Shown here: positions 7,872 to 13,655 of the stretch, in pieces
Numbering within the stretch: position 1 is the stretch's first letter
How the letters are laid out: the number at the start of each line of letters is the position of its first letter
DNA from: DATILL01 sp035476575
Lineage (GTDB): Bacteria; Actinomycetota; Actinomycetes; Mycobacteriales; JACQDL01
DNA: 13,655 nucleotides
NCBI GenBank assembly: GCA_035476575.1
Contig: DATILL010000052.1
Location: 1 to 13,655, forward strand
Reading direction: 5' to 3'
The notes under the pieces: model-generated
Databases searched by the model: none
The model's input: only the letters and a program-made list of their open reading frames with translations
What the model was told of the DNA's origin: nothing
Position numbers and translations under genes: made by a program

Positions 7872-9743
7872 ATGCATTCATCTGGAGACCGTGAGGGCAG
7901 ACCTCGACGGCGTGGCCTGCTCGCCGTTCTGACCGCGGTTGCGTCACTGGTGGCAGGTACCGCGGTGGTGGTCCTGGCCACGCCCACCCCGGCGTCGGCG
8001 GTACTCGGAGACAAGCCGCTGATCAGCTACAACATGCAGGGCGCCACCAGCGGCCAGGACAGCAAGTGGACGACCACCGTCGGCGGCTACATCCGGCAGA
8101 CCGAGGTGGTCGCGTTGCAGGAGGCCGGCCCCGTCCCGCCCGGAGCCTTCGTGCAGAACATCGCACTGCCCGGTGTGGCGCTGCCGCAGGTCGGCCTGGG
8201 GAACGTCGTGCAGCACCACCGGTGGCAGTTCGGGTTCGAGTCCTACGAGGTGTACTTCCTGCAGACCGATGCCCGCGGCGGCGCCTACACCGGTGGGCGG
8301 GTCAACACCGCGCTGGTCACCCAGCGGGAGGCTGACGAGGTGACCGCGGTGCCCAGCCCCGTGCAGAACGGACGGGCCGCGCTCGGCGTCCGGTTCGGCG
8401 ACACCTGGTACTTCAGCTTCCACGCCCGGTCCATGGGCAACCAGCCCAACGACGCGGCGGCGATGATCGCCCAGGTCAACGCGACCATCGCGGCGCGCGG
8501 GCTGAACGAGAACTGGGTCGTGCTCGGCGACTTCAACCGGGAACCGAACCAGCTCGGCGCCGACCTCCTCGGCGGGCAGGGCATTGCGCCACCGATCTAC
8601 GCCGCCCGCGACGCCAACGGCGGCTACCTGCCCACCCAGCAGAGCGGCCGGGCGCTGGACTACGCCGTCGCCCGGGAGAACGTCAACGGCGTCCAGGCCA
8701 ACCGCCTCGCGGGCGCCTCAGCCGACCACTACGCGTTCGCCTTCGGCGCGCTACGTGGCGGCGCCGAACCGAACGTCCGCTACCACAGCGACCGCGCGGT
8801 GGAAGGCATGCAGGCCGGCGGGGTCCTCGACGCCGCCCGCGGCGGGACAGGAAACTTCACCAACATCATCTCCTACCACCGCAACGGCGGCGACAACCAG
8901 GCCTGGAGCCTGGACTTCTACAACGACAACACCGTCCGGTTCCGCGGCCGGCAGAGCCAACGCTGCATCGACATCCGCAACAGCAACACCGCCGCTGCCG
9001 GCCGGCCCCTGGTCCTGTGGGACTGCACCGACCAGGCCAGCCAGCGATGGCACGTCGACGCCGCCGGTGACAGCGAGGTCAACCTGCGCAGCGTGCTCCG
9101 GCCGGACCTGTGCATGGACGTGGCCGGCGCACCCAGGCAACCCGACGCCGGAAACGTCATCGTCTGGGGCTGCCAGGACTCCGTCAACCAGCGCTGGCTG
9201 CTGACCCCCGCCGACGCCACCTACGACATCGACCGCGAGCCCATCGACCTGTCCAGGAACTACGAGGGCCCCGCCACCCTGGAGGGCCTGGAGGCCGGCG
9301 GCGTCGCCGACGCCTACCGTGGGCGCACCGGCAACAACACCCCCATCATCTCCTACCACCGCGACGGTGGGTCCAACCAGGGCTGGTACCTCGACTGGTT
9401 CAGCTCCAACCAGGTGCGCATCCGCGGGGTGGGCAGCAGCAGCCGCTGTATCGACATCCACAACAGCAACACCGCCACCGCCGGCCGCGAACTCGTCCTC
9501 TGGGACTGCACCTACCAGGCCAGCCAGCAGTGGCGCGCCGAGCTCCTCGACAACGGCCAGATGCTGCTGCACAACGCGTCCCGCCCCGACCTGTGCATGG
9601 ACATCGCCGGCGCCCCGCACACCCCTGACGCCGGCAACCTCATCGTCTGGCCCTGCACCGCCGCCGTGAACCAGCAGTTCATCCTCACCGCCTACGACCC
9701 GACCGGCACCCCCGAACCCGACCGCGAGCACAGCGAGCTCTGA
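7872..9743 (+). CDS. Secreted CdtB-like nuclease fused to two ricin-type lectin domains
   Basis: The 623-residue protein starts with a signal peptide (basic PRRR at 11-14, hydrophobic core, likely cleavage after ASA 41-43). Residues about 48-293 form an endonuclease/exonuclease/phosphatase fold of the CdtB type: ISYNMQGATSGQDSKW (51-66), LQEAG with metal ligand Glu84, GGRVNTALV with Arg143, FSFHARS with catalytic His184, GDFNREP with Asp220 and Asn222, LDYAV with Asp263, and SADHYAFAF with Asp285-His286. CdtB enters the host nucleus and cuts DNA, or acts as a phosphoinositide phosphatase. Residues about 301-445 and 466-607 are beta-trefoil lectins with Q-x-W motifs (QAW 343, QRW 391, QRW 440; QGW 503, QQW 552, QQF 601) and paired cysteines. 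CdtA and CdtC, the delivery subunits of Gram-negative toxins, are also ricin-like. This chain therefore combines the whole A-B arrangement. The two lectins repeat at a period of 160 residues. A non-toxic secreted nuclease is the alternative. Confidence 0.9.
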   Translation: MHSSGDREGRPRRRGLLAVLTAVASLVAGTAVVVLATPTPASAVLGDKPLISYNMQGATSGQDSKWTTTVGGYIRQTEVVALQEAGPVPPGAFVQNIALPGVALPQVGLGNVVQHHRWQFGFESYEVYFLQTDARGGAYTGGRVNTALVTQREADEVTAVPSPVQNGRAALGVRFGDTWYFSFHARSMGNQPNDAAAMIAQVNATIAARGLNENWVVLGDFNREPNQLGADLLGGQGIAPPIYAARDANGGYLPTQQSGRALDYAVARENVNGVQANRLAGASADHYAFAFGALRGGAEPNVRYHSDRAVEGMQAGGVLDAARGGTGNFTNIISYHRNGGDNQAWSLDFYNDNTVRFRGRQSQRCIDIRNSNTAAAGRPLVLWDCTDQASQRWHVDAAGDSEVNLRSVLRPDLCMDVAGAPRQPDAGNVIVWGCQDSVNQRWLLTPADATYDIDREPIDLSRNYEGPATLEGLEAGGVADAYRGRTGNNTPIISYHRDGGSNQGWYLDWFSSNQVRIRGVGSSSRCIDIHNSNTATAGRELVLWDCTYQASQQWRAELLDNGQMLLHNASRPDLCMDIAGAPHTPDAGNLIVWPCTAAVNQQFILTAYDPTGTPEPDREHSEL

Positions 9744-9754
9744 CCCGACCGGCC

Positions 9755-9790
9755 GCGTGGCCCTCGGCGCTCCGGCGTCGAGGGCCACGC
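9755..9790 (+). terminator. Terminator hairpin after the CdtB-lectin gene
   Basis: GCGTGGCCCTCG (9755-9766) pairs perfectly with CGAGGGCCACGC (9779-9790) around a 12-base loop, starting 11 bases after the stop codon. A second, weaker hairpin follows (CCCCAG 9797-9802 with CTGGGG 9816-9821). No T tract is present. Confidence 0.7.
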
Positions 9791-9959
9791 GACACGCCCC
9801 AGCCCTAGTACGCGACTGGGGTCCTCACCCAACCCGACAGCCCAACCCCGACAACCTCGAGCGAGCAGCCGCCGGCTGACCGCGTGCGCTGACCTGGTCC
9901 GGCGCCTCCCGCTGCCACCGGCAGAGGCGGATGTCTGGGATGAGGGGGACGATCGGGAC

Positions 9960-10460
9960 GTGGCTGCTCGGGTGTGGTTGTCGGCGCGCTGGGCCGGCTA
10001 TGCTGCCGCGGCGGTCGCGGTGGCGTACGCGGGGGTCAGCCTGTACTGGGCGTTCGGCGGGCAAGCGCTGCTGTCGACCGTCGGCGGCTGGCCGGAGCAG
10101 GCCGCTCGCCGCGGCGGGGCGACCGCGGTCCTGCTCGGTGTCCTGGTCGCTGGCGCCAAGCTGGCCGGCGCGGTGCTGGCCCTGGCAGTAGCGCACCGGG
10201 TCGGCGGGCCGGTCGCCCGGCGGCGGCTGGTCCGGCTCGCTGCCGCGACAAGCACGCTGCTTGTCCTGTACGGCGGCGTCTTGGTCGTGGCCGGTGCGTT
10301 GGTGCTGGCGGGTGTGATCGACCCTGGCGGAGCGGTCGACCGGACCGCGCTGCGCTGGCACGTGCTGGTGTGGGACGCGTGGTTCCTGCTGTGGGGACTC
10401 CTCCTCGGCCTCGCCGTGCTTCACCATCGTCAAACTCACAACAAGTCGCACGGCCCCTGA
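9960..10460 (+). CDS. DUF3995 family four-helix membrane protein
   Basis: This 166-residue integral membrane protein has four hydrophobic segments (about 12-32, 53-79, 92-119, 133-155). The first ends in SLYWAFGG and the last contains RWHVLVWDAWFLLWGLLLG, both typical of DUF3995 proteins. The function of that family is unknown. The start is a GTG at 9960 with a purine-rich stretch (GAGGGGGACGATCGGGA) just upstream. No better in-frame start exists. The gene stands alone after the CdtB-lectin terminator and converges with the solute-binding protein gene, the two stops being only 12 bases apart. The short C-terminal tail (HHRQTHNKSHGP) is polar and probably cytoplasmic. Confidence 0.8.
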   Translation: MAARVWLSARWAGYAAAAVAVAYAGVSLYWAFGGQALLSTVGGWPEQAARRGGATAVLLGVLVAGAKLAGAVLALAVAHRVGGPVARRRLVRLAAATSTLLVLYGGVLVVAGALVLAGVIDPGGAVDRTALRWHVLVWDAWFLLWGLLLGLAVLHHRQTHNKSHGP

Positions 10461-10472
10461 CCCAGCTCGACA

Positions 10473-11336
10473 TCAGAGCTTACAGGACAAGTTTGCCATA
10501 TCGCTGTCCTTGGGTTTGAACTGGCTTTCGAAGTCACCAGCGCTCGCATCGCTAGCCCGGTAAGCGGCGGCGGCATCCTGGAGGGTGTCCAGAAAATCAT
10601 GTCGCCATTGGGTGCGCAGGTAGTCACTGATCACATCGTTGAGCTTGAGGCAGTCAGCGTGACGGTTGCCGAGCAGACCGATGCCGTAGTACTGGAGCTC
10701 ACCAAAAACGCCGGAGAAAATAACCTTAAACTGACCCGGATAGGCATGCGTGTATCCGTAGAGGATGAGCGCGTCGGTGAAAACCGCGTCCGTCCGGCCG
10801 CTGGTAAGGAGATCAACACAGTCCCGCGTTGTGGCGGGGTGAGTGCTCATGTCCGCGCCGGGGATGGGAACAGTTGAGCCGGTGGTGGTTTTTGCAGTAC
10901 ACACACTCTTGCCCTTAAGGTCGCTCTTCGCGGCGATGCGCGGGCCGCGGGCACGAACCAGCAGCGCTTGAGGGCTCACCATGTAAGGGCCGGCGAAGTC
11001 AATGCCTTCCTTGTTGCGTCGTGCCGTGATGGAATATGAGGAGATGACCAGGGTGGCTTTCTTGCTCTTCAGGTAGCCCGCTCTGTCCGCCGCGGTGAGG
11101 ATGGTCGGCGCGACTGGAGTGCCCAGTTTCTCCCGTACGGCGTTCATCAGATCGATGTCGAACCCAGCCGGGTTCCGGTCACCGAAGGCGAGCCCTGGGG
11201 CGTCGTCGACTATCCCGACAACTATCGTCGAGCCCGTCAAGGACGACGTCGCTGTAGAGCTCGAAGTGCCGCACCCAGCCAGAGCAAAGAGCGCGGTGAG
11301 GGTCGCGAGCCCTCGTTGAGTGCCTGTTCTGGGCAC
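10473..11336 (-). CDS. Family-3 (amino-acid type) solute-binding lipoprotein, orphan
   Basis: The 287-residue lipoprotein has a signal peptide with lipobox LAGC (Cys22) and a Ser/Thr-rich linker. A periplasmic-binding fold of the GluB/GlnH type follows: STIVVGIVDDAPGLAF (36-51), GFDIDLMNAVREKLG (58-72), SYSITARRNKEGIDFAGPY (100-118), VCTAKTTTGSTVP (145-157), DAVFTDALILYGY (183-195) and YYGIGLLG (216-223). Four further cysteines (146, 173, 229, 285) may form disulfides. I chose the GTG at 11336 because a perfect AAGGAGG lies 4 bases upstream. An ATG at 11360 overlaps the upstream gene as ATGA and is the alternative (295 residues). No ABC permease or ATPase gene is nearby, and base composition is visibly less GC-rich than the neighbours. 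It may sense an amino acid rather than import it. Confidence 0.87.
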   Translation of the reverse strand: MPRTGTQRGLATLTALFALAGCGTSSSTATSSLTGSTIVVGIVDDAPGLAFGDRNPAGFDIDLMNAVREKLGTPVAPTILTAADRAGYLKSKKATLVISSYSITARRNKEGIDFAGPYMVSPQALLVRARGPRIAAKSDLKGKSVCTAKTTTGSTVPIPGADMSTHPATTRDCVDLLTSGRTDAVFTDALILYGYTHAYPGQFKVIFSGVFGELQYYGIGLLGNRHADCLKLNDVISDYLRTQWRHDFLDTLQDAAAAYRASDASAGDFESQFKPKDSDMANLSCKL

Positions 11337-11340
11337 TGGA

Positions 11341-11347
11341 CCTCCTT
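11341..11347 (-). promoter_or_regulatory. Strong ribosome binding site deciding the solute-binding protein start
   Basis: Read on the minus strand this is AAGGAGG, followed after 4 bases by GTG at 11336. It lies inside the first codons of the longer candidate frame that begins at the ATGA overlap at 11360. This favours initiation at the internal GTG. Confidence 0.65.
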
Positions 11348-11356
11348 GTGGGTCTG

Positions 11357-12067
11357 TCATCCGTTGGTGAGCTTCGCGCTGGACACCGCTATGTCGACCG
11401 CGCAGTTGCTGTCCCCTCTAATGTTTTTCACCGCAATTTTGAGACGTAGGTGGCGGGTGTGGCTGAACATGTTGAGAGTGAGCGAACCGCCCGGTGTGAC
11501 TGTTTCTGTCGCACCTCGGTTGCCGGCATAATCGGGAGTGACGTGCAGCTCGGTGTTAGGGACGCAGCTACCGATCTCGGCCTTGTGGTCGTCGACTTTG
11601 AACATGATGACGATCTGGCTGCGAGGGTCGGTGATATCGACGTCGAACCTGGCGTGCTCCTGCTCGTCCGGAAGGACGTCGACGCTTCCGACCAAGGTAA
11701 TCCGCGCCGTTACGTCGATCGCCCGGTTGGCGTCGTACCAAGACAAGGCTGCCCAGATGACCGTGCCAACAAGGTCGAGCAACAACACGGCGGCCACGGC
11801 CGAGATGCCCGCCTGACGACTGAGCTTCGGGAACCTCCTCGGCTGGAAGTAGGAGCCAATCGCGGCGACTGGCGCGGCGAGACCGCCCAGATAGGCCGCC
11901 AAGCTCACCGCACCCTCGCTCACCGCGCCAAGGAAGATAAGCAGCCCAGCAGTCCAGAACAATGCCACCAACGCGCGGACCTTAGGCCAACCGTTAGAAA
12001 CGCTGCCGTGCACCATGGTCCGCCGCAGGGTTGAGAAACCCTCGGTCTCCCCGTCATCCTCTTGCAT
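11357..12067 (-). CDS. Hypothetical three-helix membrane protein with C-terminal external domain
   Basis: The protein has 236 residues from ATG 12067 and is not recognised. An acidic N-terminus (MQEDDGETEG) is followed by three hydrophobic segments (about 30-48, 52-73, 88-110). A beta-rich domain of about 125 residues follows (115-236), probably outside the cell, with two cysteines (168 and 222) that could pair. The open frame continues upstream to a GTG at 12319, but that part has no recognisable protein character. ATG 12067 has no ribosome binding site, yet a -10-like TATGTT lies 8 bases upstream, which fits a leaderless transcript. The stop overlaps ATGA with the solute-binding protein gene, so the two are probably made together, and the membrane protein may anchor or read out the binding protein. 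Codon use is less GC-biased than in the surroundings, suggesting transfer. Confidence 0.7.
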   Translation of the reverse strand: MQEDDGETEGFSTLRRTMVHGSVSNGWPKVRALVALFWTAGLLIFLGAVSEGAVSLAAYLGGLAAPVAAIGSYFQPRRFPKLSRQAGISAVAAVLLLDLVGTVIWAALSWYDANRAIDVTARITLVGSVDVLPDEQEHARFDVDITDPRSQIVIMFKVDDHKAEIGSCVPNTELHVTPDYAGNRGATETVTPGGSLTLNMFSHTRHLRLKIAVKNIRGDSNCAVDIAVSSAKLTNG

Positions 12068-12075
12068 GACTGGCA

Positions 12076-12081
12076 AACATA
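12076..12081 (-). promoter_or_regulatory. Candidate -10 element of a leaderless promoter
   Basis: TATGTT on the minus strand fits TANNNT and ends 8 bases upstream of ATG 12067, so transcription would begin at or next to the start codon. No good -35 hexamer is visible at the usual spacing. Leaderless genes are common in actinobacteria. Confidence 0.3.
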
Positions 12082-12185
12082 CGCGAACGAACGCTGGGTA
12101 GGGCAGGTTTTGATGATTCTGGGCCAGCGGCGGCGCACCATCGCGCACGGGTGCCAGGGGCATCCCGGAACCGGCCCCTTCCCGG

Positions 12186-12215
12186 CCGGCGTCCCGGCGC
12201 ACGGATGGACGCCGG
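12186..12215. other. Perfect 9-bp inverted repeat in the divergent intergenic region
   Basis: CCGGCGTCC (12186-12194) and GGACGCCGG (12207-12215) form a 9-bp stem with a 12-base loop. It lies between the divergently oriented membrane protein gene and the BrkB-family gene, so it is not a normal terminator position. It could be an operator or chance in GC-rich DNA. The rest of 12068-12388 shows no convincing gene. Confidence 0.35.
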
Positions 12216-12388
12216 ACAGCCGCGCGGGGACCGCTGAGGCGAACCACCGGCGTGCGGTGAGCAGCTACAACTGGACGAAAGTGCAGGGAACGCCCAAGCT
12301 GCCCGGCCGGGATGCTCACGTGGCGCTGTCATGACGGCCGGGTTGGCTGTGCCGCGGTTGCGGGCTGGTGCGGGGTGGCGCAGGCTGG

Positions 12389-13411
12389 ATGGATGCGGCG
12401 GACTGTGACGCAGCGGTGAACCCGATCGAGCGGGGCGTCCGGGCGGTGGACAGGTGGCAGCAGCGGCATGCGGTCCCGGCGTTCGTGTTCGCGGTCGTGA
12501 AGAAGTTCGGCGACGACCAGGCCGGGAACTTGGCGGCGCTGCTCAGCTACTACGCGTTCCTCGCTGTCTTCCCGCTGCTGCTGGCGCTGGTCGCGCTGGC
12601 CGGGATCGTCCTGAGCGGCCACCCGGCCCTGGAGCAACGGATCATCGACTCTGCGTTAAGTGAGTTTCCGCTGGTCGGCACCCAGCTACACTCCCAGCTC
12701 GGCCTGGAGTCCCTGCACCATTCTGGGCCGGCGCTGGTCATCGGCATCGCCGGTGCGCTGTACGGCGCCCGGGGCCTGGCCAACGCCGTGCAGAACACCC
12801 TCAACAGCCTGTGGCAGGTGCCCAAGGTCGACCGGCCCGGGTTCCCGCTGAACTACCTACGCAGCCTCGCCCTGCTCGCGCTGCTGGGCATCGGCGCGGT
12901 CCTGACCGCGGCCGTGGTCGCCGCGGCGAACCTGACCACGGTCTTCGGCCTGTCCGGTTGGCCGATCCGGCTGACCGCCTTCGTGCTGTCCACGGTGCTG
13001 GACGCCGGCCTCTTCCTCGCCGCGTTCCGGCTCGCCACCGCCAAGACCATCTCCACCCGCAACATGCTGCTCGGCGCCGTCCTGTCCGCCGTCGCCTGGC
13101 AGATCCTGCTCGCCGTTGCCGGCCTGATCGTCAGCCATTACCTTGCCCACGCCCAAGCGATCGCCGGCCTGTTCGGCACCGTGCTCGGCCTGCTGGCCTG
13201 GCTGGCACTCCAGGCCACGGTCACCGTCTACGCCGTCGAAGCCGACATCGTCCGCGCCCGCCGGCTGTGGCCACGCAGCATCACCCAGCCACCCCTGACC
13301 GGCGCCGACAAGGACTATCTCCACACCGCCGCCACCACCGAAACCCGCCGGCCCGAACAGCGCGTCACCGTCGAGTTCACCCCCGCCGCCGACCAACCCC
13401 CACCCAACTAG
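12389..13411 (+). CDS. YihY/virulence factor BrkB family membrane protein
   Basis: The 340-residue integral membrane protein has about six helices (approximately 50-76, 114-127, 157-182, 192-214, 224-249, 258-287). Family hallmarks are the N-terminal helix region DDQAGNLAALLSYYAFLAVFP (42-62), the YGARGLANAVQNTLNSLW region (125-142), and the end of the last helix, LLAWLALQATVTVYAVEAD (268-286). The family is named after Bordetella BrkB, once linked to serum resistance, and YihY of E. coli; its molecular function is unknown and it is not ribonuclease BN. The tail after residue 290 is polar and proline-rich, probably cytoplasmic. I chose ATG 12389 (GGGTGG region upstream); a GTG at 12368 would add 7 residues. 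It is a single gene, divergent from the pair on its left. Confidence 0.88.
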   Translation: MDAADCDAAVNPIERGVRAVDRWQQRHAVPAFVFAVVKKFGDDQAGNLAALLSYYAFLAVFPLLLALVALAGIVLSGHPALEQRIIDSALSEFPLVGTQLHSQLGLESLHHSGPALVIGIAGALYGARGLANAVQNTLNSLWQVPKVDRPGFPLNYLRSLALLALLGIGAVLTAAVVAAANLTTVFGLSGWPIRLTAFVLSTVLDAGLFLAAFRLATAKTISTRNMLLGAVLSAVAWQILLAVAGLIVSHYLAHAQAIAGLFGTVLGLLAWLALQATVTVYAVEADIVRARRLWPRSITQPPLTGADKDYLHTAATTETRRPEQRVTVEFTPAADQPPPN

Positions 13412-13436
13412 CCGCGCCTCTCGACCACTGTCGGGA

Positions 13437-13458
13437 TGACACCTCAGGTTGAGTGTCA
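13437..13458. terminator. Near-perfect palindrome after the BrkB-family gene; terminator or IS end
   Basis: TGACAC-C-TCA pairs with TGA-GTGTCA around GGT: a 9-bp stem with one bulged C, beginning 25 bases after the stop codon. It also lies about 65 bases beyond the transposase stop, where an IS terminus would be expected. A related direct repeat, TCAGGTKGAGTG, occurs at 13444-13455 and 13485-13496. Confidence 0.35.
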
Positions 13459-13521
13459 GCGATCATCCGCTGTTGACGGTCGCTTCAGGTGGAGTGCTTC
13501 GACATGGGTTTCCCAGGAGGG

Positions 13522-13655
13522 TTATGCAAAACGCAGTGTGAAGAAGTGAAGTGTTCGGACGGCGCGGAAGGCTGTGGCGTAGGTGGATAGCGGTCGGCGG
13601 TAGTCGGTGTGCATGCACCGCCAGGTCTTGAAGTTCGCGATCGCGCGTTCGATCA
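13522..13655 (-). CDS. IS5-family (DDE_Tnp_4-like) transposase, C-terminal end only
   Basis: The last 43 codons of a minus-strand gene run in from beyond the window edge and end at TAA 13522-13524. The peptide contains IERAIANFKTWRCMHTDYRR followed by PLSTYATAFRAVRTLHFF. It matches the conserved end of DDE transposases of the IS5 type (pattern: VERAI..LK.WRIL..DYR....), where the Glu of IERAI lies at the catalytic glutamate position of such enzymes. Whether the element is complete or truncated cannot be seen, nor can its other end. It marks the right boundary of the locus as a site of insertion. Confidence 0.75.
   Translation of the reverse strand, partial: IERAIANFKTWRCMHTDYRRPLSTYATAFRAVRTLHFFTLRFA

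Noticed and set aside
8751..9788. Long minus-strand open frame opposite the lectin domains
   Set aside because: It is a Val/Gly/Ala-rich shadow of the repeated lectin coding sequence, with no domain of its own.
12068..12319. N-terminal extension of the three-helix membrane protein to GTG 12319
   Set aside because: The added 84 residues are Arg/Pro-rich without family or signal character; ATG 12067 has a promoter-like element directly upstream.
12062..12334. Plus-strand 90-codon open frame in the divergent intergenic region
   Set aside because: It begins with TTG, has no ribosome binding site, overlaps the opposite gene start, and the product resembles no family I know.
12389..13411. Annotation of the YihY/BrkB-family protein as ribonuclease BN
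   Set aside because: That older label is a known misassignment for this membrane family; the protein has only membrane helices and no nuclease motif.

Overview
The window is high-GC DNA with strong G/C preference at third codon positions. Frequent GTG starts, 4-base stop/start overlaps and Tat and lipoprotein exports point to a filamentous or soil/plant-associated actinobacterium. The sequence alone does not fix a genus. There are ten confidently recognised genes, one partial transposase and several decayed or doubtful stretches.

Layout. Bases 1-839 hold no gene I can name: overlapping minus-strand open frames with membrane-segment and coiled-coil character that look like a broken membrane protein. 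Bases 840-5570 are a tightly packed minus-strand cluster, read in the order ABC ATPase, ABC-2 permease, NarL/DesK-type histidine kinase, LuxR-type response regulator, cation-diffusion-facilitator (CDF) transporter. The first four form a classic export module with its own two-component system. The permease start sits in a 17-bp tandem duplication that repeats ribosome binding site plus GTG start.

Divergent from that cluster is a Tat-exported FAD enzyme closely resembling plant cytokinin dehydrogenase (5872-7347). It is followed by a strong hairpin and a leftover fragment of a SARP/AfsR-type regulator. Next comes the most striking gene (7872-9743), a secreted single-chain protein. Its N-terminal half is a CdtB-like (cytolethal distending toxin B) nuclease with all catalytic residues, and its C-terminal half is two ricin-type beta-trefoil lectin domains. 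In Gram-negative CDT these parts are split over three subunits (CdtA, CdtB, CdtC). A 12-bp stem hairpin follows it.

The right part has a DUF3995 membrane protein (9960-10460). Convergent with it is a minus-strand pair of visibly lower GC: an orphan family-3 solute-binding lipoprotein and a three-helix membrane protein overlapping it by 4 bases. Then follow a YihY/BrkB-family membrane protein on the plus strand and, at the window edge, the C-terminal end of an IS5-like transposase.

How they may work together: two adjacent secreted proteins, a cytokinin-degrading enzyme and a CDT-like genotoxin with lectins, both have targets in eukaryotes. This suggests a small host-interaction or antagonism locus flanked by decayed regulators and an insertion sequence. 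That link is inference. The ABC/two-component block is more likely drug or lipid export and stress sensing.
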